NCBI GenBank assembly: GCA_003133285.1
Contig: PKWR01000219.1
Span: 1 to 9,123, forward strand
DNA length: 9,123 nt
Source: Coriobacteriia bacterium
Lineage (GTDB): Bacteria > Actinomycetota > Coriobacteriia > Anaerosomatales > PALSA-660
Direction: 5' to 3'
This document shows positions 1 to 6,271 of the stretch, in pieces. A model generated the notes under the pieces. That model was not told where the DNA came from. It did no database searches and was given only the letters and a program-made list of their open reading frames with translations. Each line of letters opens with the position of its first letter. Positions within the stretch are counted from its first letter, which is position 1. The translations under genes and the position numbers were made by a program.

Positions 1-189
1 CTCGCCGAACTTGAGGCGATCGTCTCGGCGCTCGAGAGCGGCCAGTTGGAGCTCGAGGACAGCATCGCGCGCTACGAGCGCGGGGTCGCGCTGCTGCGCG
101 CATGCCAAGCGCAGTTGGCCGAGGCCGAGCAGCGCGTGACCATGCTGATGGGGGAACTCGAGACCGACGACGCGTCGGACGACGCGTAG
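1..189 (+). CDS. xseB: Exodeoxyribonuclease VII small subunit, 3' part only
   Basis: The frame is open from base 1 and ends at TAG 187-189, giving the last 62 residues; the start lies upstream of the window. The visible protein begins LAELEAIVSALESGQLELED and continues with YERGVALLRACQAQLAEAEQRV. This matches the XseB pattern (an EELE-IV-LESG-L-LE core, then a Y-G--L---C---L-EAE-RV helix), a short helical-hairpin protein normally 70-80 residues long. XseB binds XseA to form exonuclease VII, which degrades single-stranded DNA in the cytoplasm to acid-insoluble oligonucleotides. The tail after the second helix is acidic (ETDDASDDA), which is common and not diagnostic. xseA is expected just upstream but cannot be seen. 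The family call is firm; only the N-terminus is missing. Confidence 0.9.
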   Translation, partial: LAELEAIVSALESGQLELEDSIARYERGVALLRACQAQLAEAEQRVTMLMGELETDDASDDA

Positions 190-218
190 CGAGAGCGACT
201 TCACGACCCGGACCCGGA

Positions 219-234
219 CGGAGCCGCGGCTCCG
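219..234. repeat. 16-base perfect palindrome between xseB and the HIT gene
   Basis: CGGAGCCGCGGCTCCG is a perfect palindrome in the 73-base gap between the xseB stop (189) and the HIT start (263). As RNA it can form a 6-bp stem with a CGCG loop. It has no T-rich tract after it, and the HIT ribosome binding site starts 15 bases downstream. It could be a weak attenuator, a dyad protein site or chance in GC-rich DNA. Just before it lies a short tandem, gacccg-gacccg-gac (205-219). Confidence 0.3.
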
Positions 235-262
235 CCTCGAGATCACACGAAGGAGCTGCCCG

Positions 263-610
263 GTGAGTGACTGCATCTTCTGCTTGATCGCGAACGGCAC
301 GATCCCGGCCGGCATCGTCTGGCAGGACGAGCGCGTCGTGGCGTTTCGGGACCTCCATCCGCAGGCCCCCGTCCACGTGCTGATCATCCCGCGCGCGCAC
401 TACAGCGGCCTGGACGACGATGTCCCCGCCGAGGTGTATGCGGCACTGTGCGCGGCCGCGCCGCTCGTTGCGCGGGCCACCGGCGTGGCCGACAGCGGAT
501 ACCGACTCATCGTGAACACCGGGCCCGATGCAGGTCAGACCGTTATGCACCTGCACGTCCACTTGCTCGGCGGCGCCGCCATGTCCGAGGGCATGGTGCG
601 ACTCGCATGA
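263..610 (+). CDS. HIT family nucleotide phosphoramidase/hydrolase (HinT-like)
   Basis: This 115-residue protein is a typical single-domain HIT protein. It opens with SDCIFCLIANGTIPAGIVWQ, containing the C4-x-x-C7 pair and the I-x-G-x-IP segment of HinT-like members. The HIT signature HLHVHLLGG is at residues 96-104 (His96, His98, His100). By family homology His98 is the nucleophile that takes the nucleotidyl group, and the upstream VNTGPDAGQTVMH segment lines the phosphate pocket. Known relatives hydrolyse AMP-lysine or other nucleoside phosphoramidates in the cytoplasm; the physiological substrate here is unknown. The start is GTG 263, supported by GAAGGAG (249-255) seven bases upstream. 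The stop overlaps the degV start (ATGA, 607-610), so the two are probably translationally coupled. The C-terminus after the signature is short (AAMSEGMVRLA), which is normal for the group. Confidence 0.92.
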   Translation: MSDCIFCLIANGTIPAGIVWQDERVVAFRDLHPQAPVHVLIIPRAHYSGLDDDVPAEVYAALCAAAPLVARATGVADSGYRLIVNTGPDAGQTVMHLHVHLLGGAAMSEGMVRLA

Positions 611-1461
611 GCGTGGCACAGCAGGTAGCGGTCGTCACCGATTCGACGGCCGACGTCCCCGGCGAGCTGGCGGAAGCCGAAGGCATCACGATCGTTCCGT
701 TGATCACGACGTTCCCGGACGGCGTGAGCTTTCACGACGGCGAACTGACGCAGGCGGAGTTCTTCGAGCGCATGGGCAGGGCGAAGGCGCTGCCGACGAC
801 CAGCCAGCCGCCCGTGGGGGACTTCGTGCGTGTCTATGGGGAGCTTCTCGGACGTTTCCCGCACGTGGTCTCGGTCCACATCTCGAACAGGCTGTCAGGG
901 ACGATCGAAGCCGCCCGCCAGGCCGCCGAGGGCTTCGGCGACCGCGTGCACATCTTCGACAGCCTCAACCTCTCGACCGCGCTCGGCTGGCAGGTCATCG
1001 ACGCCGCGCGTGCCGCGGCCCGGGGAGAGGGGCCGGCGGAGATCATGGAGGCCGCCGCTCGGCTTCGTCCGCGCGTCAGGCACATCGTGGGACTCGACAG
1101 GCTCGACAACCTCGCCCGCGGGGGCCGCATCGGGGCCGTCTCGGCGTTCCTCGGAGGACTGCTCGACCTCAAGGTGCTGCTCACGGTCGATAGCGACGGG
1201 GCGTTCAAGCCCGTGACGCGCGCGCGCGGGCACAAGGGCGCGATGCGGGAGACGCTGGAGTTCGTGAGGCGGGAGATGGGCGGGGCGACCAGGGGCCGTT
1301 TCATGGTCGCCCATGCGCTGTCGCCGGACACGGCCGCGTACCTGCGCGACGCGGTCGCGGACGCCTTCGAGGTGACCGAGCTGTTCATGGTGGAGACGGG
1401 TGTCGTGATCGCGACCCACACGGGCACCGGGTGGGGGATCGGGTTCATCCCGGGAGACTAG
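607..1461 (+). CDS. DegV family protein, FakB-type fatty-acid-binding subunit
   Basis: The product has 284 residues, the usual DegV length of about 280. Family marks in order: TDSTADVP (11-18) in the first strand and loop; the TTSQP motif (64-68) followed by PVGDF; ISNRLSGT (92-99); the hallmark LDNLARGGRIG (166-176); DLKVLL (187-192); and a terminal THTGTGWGIGF (270-280). In characterised members (FakB) the protein sequesters a fatty acid, which the partner kinase FakA phosphorylates to acyl-phosphate for phospholipid synthesis. No fakA is visible in the window, so the role is by family only. ATG 607 is chosen because it overlaps the HIT stop by four bases and begins the conserved domain. 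A longer same-frame reading back to 448 is only the HIT gene read out of frame. The nearest SD-like run (GAGGG, 587-591) is distant, so coupling to HIT translation is likely. A hairpin terminator follows 50 bases after the stop. Confidence 0.9.
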   Translation: MSVAQQVAVVTDSTADVPGELAEAEGITIVPLITTFPDGVSFHDGELTQAEFFERMGRAKALPTTSQPPVGDFVRVYGELLGRFPHVVSVHISNRLSGTIEAARQAAEGFGDRVHIFDSLNLSTALGWQVIDAARAAARGEGPAEIMEAAARLRPRVRHIVGLDRLDNLARGGRIGAVSAFLGGLLDLKVLLTVDSDGAFKPVTRARGHKGAMRETLEFVRREMGGATRGRFMVAHALSPDTAAYLRDAVADAFEVTELFMVETGVVIATHTGTGWGIGFIPGD

Positions 1462-1504
1462 CGAAGGGCCCCGGCGTCGAGGCGCGCGTCGAAACCGCCT
1501 TCGA

Positions 1505-1704
1505 ATACGGAGAAGCCCGGCCTTCGGGCCGGGCTTCCCACATTCCTTCCCCAATTACCCCTGAGTCTCGGCGGTATCGCTCCTGCGATCCCGCTAGGCA
1601 TCGGACCTGTGCTCGGGTGCCGGCCTTCGCAACTGCGGTCAATGCCCGTCTCGCCGTTCCGGGTTCAACCGGGAACGGACCTGAGGGAAGGGAAACCTGT
1701 TAAC
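1505..1704 (-). ncRNA. Candidate structured small RNA (family not recognised)
   Basis: The stretch can fold into several helices closed by one long stem. The closing helix pairs 1543-1551 with 1685-1694 (TTCC/GGAA and TTCCC/GGGAA, one bulged G at 1690). Inside it are a hairpin at 1571-1594 (GCGG/CCGC plus ATCGC/GCGAT, TCCT loop), a weaker one at 1597-1621 (GGCA/TGCC ends), a small one near 1628-1637 (CGC/GCG), and a strong one at 1654-1678 (CCGTTCC/GGAACGG around GGTTCAACC). The minus strand is preferred because a sigma70-like promoter lies upstream on that strand and the 1512-1537 hairpin follows the closing stem within six bases, a normal layout for a stand-alone RNA of about 200 nt. Two G-U pairs (1601/1617, 1627/1638) exist only on the + strand, a small argument the other way. 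The + alternative would be an acs leader RNA. I do not recognise 6S, tmRNA, SRP, RNase P or a common riboswitch core. Confidence 0.42.
1512..1537 (+). terminator. Hairpin terminator after degV, possibly bidirectional
   Basis: A perfect 11-bp stem: GAAGCCCGGCC (1512-1522) pairs with GGCCGGGCTTC (1527-1537) around TTCG (1523-1526). On the + strand the loop is the very stable c(UUCG)g tetraloop, which favours it as the degV terminator. No clean U tract follows on either strand: CCACATTCC on the +, TCCGTATTCG on the -. It lies where degV and the proposed minus-strand RNA converge, so it may stop both. Confidence 0.75.
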
Positions 1705-1711
1705 ACAACGG

Positions 1712-1740
1712 ACTGTAGCGCGCCGACGCGCGGCTTGCAA
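1712..1740 (-). promoter_or_regulatory. Putative sigma70-type promoter for the minus-strand RNA
   Basis: Read on the minus strand, TTGCAA (1740-1735) is a -35-like hexamer. It is followed by exactly 17 bases and TACAGT (1717-1712) as a -10-like hexamer; each matches consensus at 4 of 6 positions. The predicted start is near G1704. The 17-base spacer is very GC-rich. This is the only well-spaced hexamer pair I found in the degV-acs gap, on either strand. Confidence 0.42.
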
Positions 1741-1944
1741 CTGGTGTTATGTGCTTTTGCTGCCGTTGACCGACGCGTGAGCGCCGTCCGCCCTTGCCGG
1801 ATGGGACAGGGCGCGGGCCGGCCGTGAATCATGTGGACTGCGGCCGGGCGAGGTGGCGGCGGGGGACGTGTCTCCCGCGCATCCCGCGAACCAGGAAGGC
1901 CGAGGAGCCGAAGAGGCGATCCGATCGAGGGAGGCGATGTTTCG
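1741..1944 (+). other. Upstream region of acs, no recognised promoter
   Basis: This is the acs-proximal part of the 483-base gap between degV and acs. The acs frame stays open back to an ATG at 1831, but the encoded stretch (Gly/Arg-rich, GRGGGGGRVSRASRE) looks like non-coding GC-rich DNA and is outside the family's usual N-terminus. TTGACC at 1766-1771 resembles a -35 box, but no -10 follows at the right distance. CGGCCG at 1819-1824 and 1841-1846 could form a short stem. I see no RNA gene or mobile element here. Confidence 0.4.
1929..1934 (+). promoter_or_regulatory. Ribosome binding site that fixes the acs start
   Basis: GGGAGG lies 10 bases before GTG 1945. It supports that codon over the upstream ATG 1831, which has no purine-rich site at a normal distance, and over the downstream ATG 1972. 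Confidence 0.6.
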
Positions 1945-3933
1945 GTGGCTGACTCAATCTCAATCGAGTCGATGCAGCAGGATGGATTGACGATCGAACC
2001 GCCGGAGTTCGTGCGGGACCGCGCGTACATCAAGTCGCGCGAAGAGTATGAGGCGATGTACAAGAGGTCCATCGAGGACCCCGAGGGCTTCTGGGCCGAG
2101 CAGGCCGAGGAGTACCTGCACTGGGAGAAGAAGTGGGACTCCGTCCTGGAGTACGACTTCGACAGGCCGAAGATCGAGTGGTTCAAGGGCGGCAAGACGA
2201 ACGTCGCCTACAACTGCGTCGACCGGCATCTCACCACATGGCGTCGCAACAAGGCCGCGCTCATCTGGGAGTCCGACGAAGGACGCACGAAGGTCTACAC
2301 GTACCAGTCGCTCTACTACAAGGTGTGCCGCTTCGCCAACGTGCTGAAGAAGCACGGCATCCGCAAGGGTGACCGCGTGGCGATCTACCTGCCGATGATC
2401 CCCGAGCTGCCGGTCGTCATGCTGGCCTGCGCCAGGATCGGCGCCATCCACTCGGTCGTCTTCGGCGGCTTCTCCGCAGCGGCGCTTCGGGACCGTATCC
2501 AGGACTGCGGCGCGAAGATGCTGATCACCGCCGACGAAGGCATCCGCGGCGGCCGCGTCATCCCGCTGAAGGCTGACTCCGACTCGGCGCTCTACGAGTG
2601 CCCGACCGTCGAGTCCTGCATCGTCATCTCCCGTGCTCGGGCGCGCGTCGACATGGAGCCGGGCCGCGACTTCTGGTACCACGAGGAGGTCCGCGCCGAG
2701 GGTATCCGCAACCACTGCGAGATCGAGTGGATGGACGCCGAGGACCCGCTGTTCATCCTCTACACGTCGGGTTCGACGGGCAAGCCGAAGGGCGTACTGC
2801 ACACGACCGCCGGCTACCTGCTCTACTCGGCGATCACGTTCAAGTACGACTTCGACTATCACGACGAGGACGTCTTCTGGTGCACGGCCGACATCGGCTG
2901 GGTCACCGGGCACTCCTACATCGTGTACGGTCCGCTGTGCGTCGGCGCCACGTCCCTGATGTTCGAGGGTGTCCCGAACTACCCGCATCCGGGCCGCTTC
3001 TGGGAGATCATCGAGAAGCACGGGGTCAACCAGTTCTACACCGCGCCGACGGCGATCCGCGCCATCATGAAGTCCGGCGACGACTGGCCGAAGAAGTTCG
3101 ACCTCACCAGCCTGCGCGTACTCGGCACGGTCGGTGAGCCGATCAACCCCGAGGCGTGGCGCTGGTACTACGAGGTGATCGGCGGCAGCCGCATCCCGAT
3201 CGTCGACACCTACTGGCAGACCGAGACCGGCGGCCACATGATCACCAACCAGCCCGGTTGGACGCCGATGAAGCCCGGTTCAGCGACGTTCCCGTTCTTC
3301 GGGATCAAGCCGGTCGTCCTGAACGAGGACCAGAGCGAGACGCCGGTCAACTCCGGAGGCCGGCTGTGCATCGAGAAGCCGTGGCCGGGGATGATGCGCG
3401 GGACCTGGGGCGATCCCGACAACACCCTGATGAAGAACGTCTACTTCACCACGTTCCCCGGGAAGTACTTCACCGGTGACGGCGCCCGCGTCGACCAGGA
3501 CGGCTTCTACTGGCTGCTCGGTCGCGTCGACGACGTCATCAACGTCTCCGGACACCGCATGGGCACCGCCGAGGTCGAGTCGGCGCTCGTCAGCCATCCG
3601 CTCGTCGCGGAAGCCGCGGTCGTTGGCTTCCCGCACGAGATCAAGGGTGAGGGCATCTACGCGTACGTCATCCTCAAGACGGGCGTCGAGATCCCGAAGA
3701 ACCTGGAGAGCATCCTCGCCGGCCATGTGCGCGACGAGATCGGTCCGATCGCCAAGCCGGACTACATCCAGATCGTCCCGGAGCTGCCGAAGACCCGCAG
3801 CGGCAAGATCATGCGCCGCATCCTGCGCAGGGTCGCTGCCGGTGATCGCGAGATGGAGGCCTTCGGCGACATCTCGACGCTGGCCGACCCTTCGATCGTG
3901 AAGACCATCGTCGAGGGCGCACAGGCCCGGTAG
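1945..3933 (+). CDS. acs: Acetyl-CoA synthetase, AMP-forming
   Basis: With the GTG 1945 start the product has 662 residues, close to the usual 650 or so. It activates acetate with ATP to acetyl-AMP and then forms acetyl-CoA in the cytoplasm. The N-terminal Acs region (YEAMYKRSIEDPEGFWAEQA) is followed by the adenylate-forming domain: the phosphate-binding loop YTSGSTGKPKG (273-283), ADIGWVTGHSY, the acetate-pocket motif YWQTETGG (423-430), and the hinge and CoA-side segment GRVDDVINVSGHRMGTAE (526-543). The C-terminal PKTRSGKIMRRI carries Lys621, equivalent to the catalytic lysine of Salmonella Acs (Lys609), the site of reversible acetylation in that family; whether it is acetylated here is unknown. 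The tryptophan in YWQTETGG favours acetate over longer acyl chains. No partner acetylase or deacetylase gene is in the window. The gene stands alone between a 483-base gap and a strong terminator. Confidence 0.96.
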   Translation: MADSISIESMQQDGLTIEPPEFVRDRAYIKSREEYEAMYKRSIEDPEGFWAEQAEEYLHWEKKWDSVLEYDFDRPKIEWFKGGKTNVAYNCVDRHLTTWRRNKAALIWESDEGRTKVYTYQSLYYKVCRFANVLKKHGIRKGDRVAIYLPMIPELPVVMLACARIGAIHSVVFGGFSAAALRDRIQDCGAKMLITADEGIRGGRVIPLKADSDSALYECPTVESCIVISRARARVDMEPGRDFWYHEEVRAEGIRNHCEIEWMDAEDPLFILYTSGSTGKPKGVLHTTAGYLLYSAITFKYDFDYHDEDVFWCTADIGWVTGHSYIVYGPLCVGATSLMFEGVPNYPHPGRFWEIIEKHGVNQFYTAPTAIRAIMKSGDDWPKKFDLTSLRVLGTVGEPINPEAWRWYYEVIGGSRIPIVDTYWQTETGGHMITNQPGWTPMKPGSATFPFFGIKPVVLNEDQSETPVNSGGRLCIEKPWPGMMRGTWGDPDNTLMKNVYFTTFPGKYFTGDGARVDQDGFYWLLGRVDDVINVSGHRMGTAEVESALVSHPLVAEAAVVGFPHEIKGEGIYAYVILKTGVEIPKNLESILAGHVRDEIGPIAKPDYIQIVPELPKTRSGKIMRRILRRVAAGDREMEAFGDISTLADPSIVKTIVEGAQAR

Positions 3934-3949
3934 CACCACCGCATTCGAG

Positions 3950-3986
3950 AGCGGCCGCGTCCCGGATCCTCCGGGGCGCGGCCGCT
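3950..3986 (+). terminator. Strong hairpin terminator after acs
   Basis: AGCGGCCGCG (3950-3959) pairs with CGCGGCCGCT (3977-3986). Inside, T3960-G3976 wobbles and CCCGG (3961-3965) pairs with CCGGG (3971-3975), leaving the loop ATCCT. The result is a 16-bp uninterrupted stem 16 bases after the acs stop, followed by TCGTTTCG, a modest U-containing run. It separates acs from the heme genes. Confidence 0.82.
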
Positions 3987-4015
3987 TCGTTTCGGGCAGG
4001 TAATGCCGGCGGCTC

Positions 4016-4024
4016 TGGTAGACT
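4016..4024 (+). promoter_or_regulatory. Putative extended -10 promoter for the heme cluster
   Basis: TGGTAGACT (4016-4024) is an extended -10 element: TGN plus TAGACT, the latter 4 of 6 to TATAAT. No good -35 hexamer lies 16-18 bases upstream (the sequence there is GCAGGT-like), as is usual for extended -10 promoters. Transcription would start near 4031, giving a leader of about 43 bases before hemE. Confidence 0.4.
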
Positions 4025-4073
4025 GGGCACTCGCGACAGCACCCCGGCCCGAGCACGGAAGGACCCCCAGCGC

Positions 4074-5144
4074 ATGCCCTACGACGACACGTTCCTGCGC
4101 GCCTGCCGGCGCCAGCCCACCGAGTACACGCCCATGTGGATGATGCGGCAGGCCGGGCGCTATCTGCCGGAGTACCGCGCCATTCGCGAGAAGCGCGGCT
4201 TCCTCGAGATGTGCCGCACGCCCGAGCTCGCCGTCGAGGTCAGCATGCAGCCGGTCGACCTCGTCGGCGTCGACGCGGCGATCATGTTCTCCGACATCCT
4301 GGTGTCGTTCCCGGGCATGGGATTGGACCTCGAGTTCGCGAAAGGCGAGGGGCCGGTCATCCACAACCCGGTCCGGACGGCCGCCGACGTGGCGAAGCTG
4401 CGGATCGCCGACCCCCACGAGCACACGGGCTTCGTCATGGAGACGATCAAGATCCTGCGCCGCGAGCTCGAGCACAAGGTGCCGCTGATCGGCTTCGCCG
4501 GCGCTCCCTTCACGCTCGCCAGCTACGCCATCGAGGGACACGGCACCCGCGACTACGAGAACTGCAAGGCGCTCATGTGGAGCGATCCCGCCGCATGGGA
4601 CTCGCTGCTCGAGAAGTTCGGGTCGACCACCATCGCCTACCTCAACGCGCAGATCGACGCGGGCGCCCAAGTCATCCAGCTCTTCGACAGCTGGGTCGGC
4701 TACGTCGCGCCGCGTGACTACGAGCGGAGCGTCCTGCCGCACACCAAGCGCGTGATCGACGCGGTCACCGCGCACGGCCGCGAGGTGGTCAAGGGCGGCG
4801 TCCCGGTCATCCACTTCGCCAACGGCGCGACCTCCATGATGGACCTCGTGCAGAAGGCCGGCGGCGACGTCATCGGCGTCGACTGGCGCCTGGACATGGG
4901 CCTCGCGGTCGAGCAGATCGACGAGCGGTTCGCCATCCAGGGCAACATCGACCCGGTGGCGCTCTTCGCGCCCGACGAAGAGATCGAACGCATGGTCGTC
5001 GACATCCTCGAGAAGTTCGGGACGCGTCCGGGGCACATCTTCAACCTCGGCCACGGCATCCACAAGACGAGCGACCCGGAGAAGGCCCGGACGATGCTGC
5101 GCTTCGTCCACGAGCACTCCCGTCGTATCCGCTCAGGGAGCTGA
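4074..5144 (+). CDS. hemE: Uroporphyrinogen decarboxylase
   Basis: This 356-residue protein is of normal length. It removes the four acetate carboxyls of uroporphyrinogen III to give coproporphyrinogen III in the cytoplasm and needs no cofactor. Signature 1, PMWMMRQAGRYLPEY (20-34), supplies the substrate-carboxylate-binding Arg25 and Arg29. FSDIL contains Asp74, the counterpart of the catalytic aspartate (Asp86 of the human enzyme). Signature 2, GFAGAPFTLASYAIEG, carries Tyr151 (human Tyr164). FNLGHGI near the C-terminus supplies His327 (human His339). All key residues are present. The start ATG 4074 has GGAAGGA (4057-4063) ten bases upstream. The stop is four bases before the hemH start, so the two are almost certainly co-transcribed. 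It is the first gene of the heme cluster, with its own probable promoter downstream of the acs terminator. Confidence 0.97.
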   Translation: MPYDDTFLRACRRQPTEYTPMWMMRQAGRYLPEYRAIREKRGFLEMCRTPELAVEVSMQPVDLVGVDAAIMFSDILVSFPGMGLDLEFAKGEGPVIHNPVRTAADVAKLRIADPHEHTGFVMETIKILRRELEHKVPLIGFAGAPFTLASYAIEGHGTRDYENCKALMWSDPAAWDSLLEKFGSTTIAYLNAQIDAGAQVIQLFDSWVGYVAPRDYERSVLPHTKRVIDAVTAHGREVVKGGVPVIHFANGATSMMDLVQKAGGDVIGVDWRLDMGLAVEQIDERFAIQGNIDPVALFAPDEEIERMVVDILEKFGTRPGHIFNLGHGIHKTSDPEKARTMLRFVHEHSRRIRSGS

Positions 5145-5148
5145 CGAC

Positions 5149-6198
5149 ATGGCCCGCACAGGAGTCCTGCTCACGGCGTTCGGCGGTCCCGACTGCCTCG
5201 ACTCGGTCGCCCCGTTCATGTGCTCGATCATGGGCACCGAGCCCAGCGAGCAGATGCTGACGGAGGCGCAGCGCAAGTATCTGACCATCGGCGGGTTCTC
5301 CCCGCTGCCCGCGATGGCCGAGCGGATCGCGGCACAACTCGAGCGCGTGCTCAACGGCATCTCGCTGGCCGAGGTGACCGACGATGACGGGGGCACCCTG
5401 GGGCTGTGGGGCGGCGCCATGGCGTCCCTTCGCACCACCGAGAGCGTGCGCATACCCGTCGCTGTGGGGATGCTGCACTCCGAGCCGTCCATCGAGGGCG
5501 CGGTCGCGCGGCTCGTGGACGCGGGTGCGCGGCAGATCGTGGTCGCGTCGCTGTCACCCTTCGAGGCCGCGGCGACCACCGGGGCGTACCTCGAAGCCGT
5601 GACGACCGCGCTCGACGCGCATCCGGGCGTCCGGCTCATGGAGTCGGCGTCCTACCACCGATCGGACGACTTCATCGGGCTCTACGCCGACAACCTCAAC
5701 GAGGCGCTCCACGAGGCCGACATCCTCGCGAACAAGGGCATCATCATCTTCACGGCGCACAGCCTTCCCGTCTCGGACATCGAGGCCGATCCGTCCTACG
5801 TCGATCAGCTGCGCGAGAGCGCGGCGGCGGTGGCTGCCGGCGCGGGCCTCGGCGACCCCAGCGGATTCCATGCGCTCCCGGGCATCGAAGCGTTCGGCGG
5901 TCCGGGCGTGACCGCGCCATGGCTGCTCGCGTACCAGAGCAAGGGACGCCGCGGTGGCGAGTGGCTGGGACCGGACCTCGACGACGTGATCGACGCGGCG
6001 ATCGCCGGCGGTTTCGCGGTCGTCATCGTCTGTCCGGTCGGGTTCGCGGTCGACCACATGGAGACGCTCTACGACCTCGACGTGAAGGCCGCCGACCGCG
6101 TGCTGTCCGCCGAGAAGGAGTTCGTGCGCGTCGCCGTGCCGAACGCCGACCCCAAGTACATCGAGGCGCTCGCGGGCGCGGTCCGCAAGGTGCTCTGA
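5149..6198 (+). CDS. hemH: Ferrochelatase, probably coproporphyrin III type (CpfC)
   Basis: A 349-residue ferrochelatase-family protein inserting Fe2+ into a porphyrin. Motifs: LLTAFGGPD (7-15); IGGFSPL (47-53); GMLHSEPSIE (107-116) with His110 aligned to the Bacillus GLKHIEPF histidine; FTAHSLP (201-207) with catalytic His204; YQSKGRRGGEWLGPD (262-276); and CPVGFAVDHMETLYDLD (295-311) with Glu305. The neighbouring hemE and hemY genes, as in Bacillus hemEHY, make coproporphyrin III the likely substrate, a context inference. Phe11 replaces the tyrosine of the Bacillus AYG motif, as I recall in other actinobacterial enzymes. No cysteine follows Cys295, so a C-terminal 2Fe-2S cluster as in mycobacterial enzymes is unlikely. 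It is about 40 residues longer than the Bacillus protein, with extra sequence near 72-98 and 236-257. AGGGAG (5135-5140) lies eight bases before ATG 5149. Confidence 0.93.
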   Translation: MARTGVLLTAFGGPDCLDSVAPFMCSIMGTEPSEQMLTEAQRKYLTIGGFSPLPAMAERIAAQLERVLNGISLAEVTDDDGGTLGLWGGAMASLRTTESVRIPVAVGMLHSEPSIEGAVARLVDAGARQIVVASLSPFEAAATTGAYLEAVTTALDAHPGVRLMESASYHRSDDFIGLYADNLNEALHEADILANKGIIIFTAHSLPVSDIEADPSYVDQLRESAAAVAAGAGLGDPSGFHALPGIEAFGGPGVTAPWLLAYQSKGRRGGEWLGPDLDDVIDAAIAGGFAVVIVCPVGFAVDHMETLYDLDVKAADRVLSAEKEFVRVAVPNADPKYIEALAGAVRKVL

Positions 6199-6216
6199 AC
6201 GCCGCACGCACCGATC

Positions 6217-6244
6217 GCGGGCGCGCCCTCCGCGGCGCGCCCGC
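6217..6244 (+). terminator. GC-rich hairpin between hemH and the first hemY (possible terminator or attenuator)
   Basis: GCGGGCGCGCC (6217-6227) pairs perfectly with GGCGCGCCCGC (6234-6244) around the loop CTCCGC. It lies 18 bases after the hemH stop, in the 73-base gap before hemY. Only TCCTGTGAG follows, so there is no U tract. It could reduce read-through into the hemY pair, stabilise the 3' end of hemEH mRNA or be a true terminator. Its position just before the hemY binding site also allows a role in translation. Confidence 0.5.
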
Positions 6245-6253
6245 TCCTGTGAG

Positions 6254-6260
6254 AGGGGGG
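6254..6260 (+). promoter_or_regulatory. Ribosome binding site deciding the first hemY start
   Basis: AGGGGGG (6254-6260) is the only SD-like run. It ends 11 bases before ATG 6272 and overlaps the in-frame GTG 6260, so GTG 6260 (four residues longer) cannot use it. ATG 6272 also aligns exactly with the start of the second copy. Confidence 0.5.
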
Positions 6261-6271
6261 TGGCCCACGCC

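Noticed and set aside
448..606. Upstream extension of degV in its own frame inside the HIT gene
   Set aside because: The 53 extra residues are HIT DNA read out of frame; the DegV domain begins at ATG 607, which overlaps the HIT stop.
1654..1678. tRNA-like T arm (GGTTCAACC in a stem)
   Set aside because: No anticodon arm, D arm or acceptor stem can be placed at tRNA distances, and no CCA end follows; it is better read as one hairpin of a larger RNA fold.
1555..1710. Possible TPP, cobalamin, glycine, T-box or c-di-AMP riboswitch ahead of acs
   Set aside because: I looked on both strands for the conserved core words of these families and found no convincing set. Only general structure is supported.
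1431..1827. Small open frames on both strands in the degV-acs gap
   Set aside because: They cross the terminator hairpin or the structured region, lack ribosome sites at suitable spacing and have arginine/proline-rich translations without family features.
1960..3237. Long open frame on the minus strand opposite acs
   Set aside because: Antisense shadow of a certain acs gene; composition is typical of reverse-frame readings in high-GC DNA.
3762..5117. Long open frame on the minus strand (451 codons) opposite hemE
   Set aside because: Same GC-shadow effect. It spans the acs terminator and the hemE coding region, and the Asp/Val/Arg-rich translation matches nothing recognisable.
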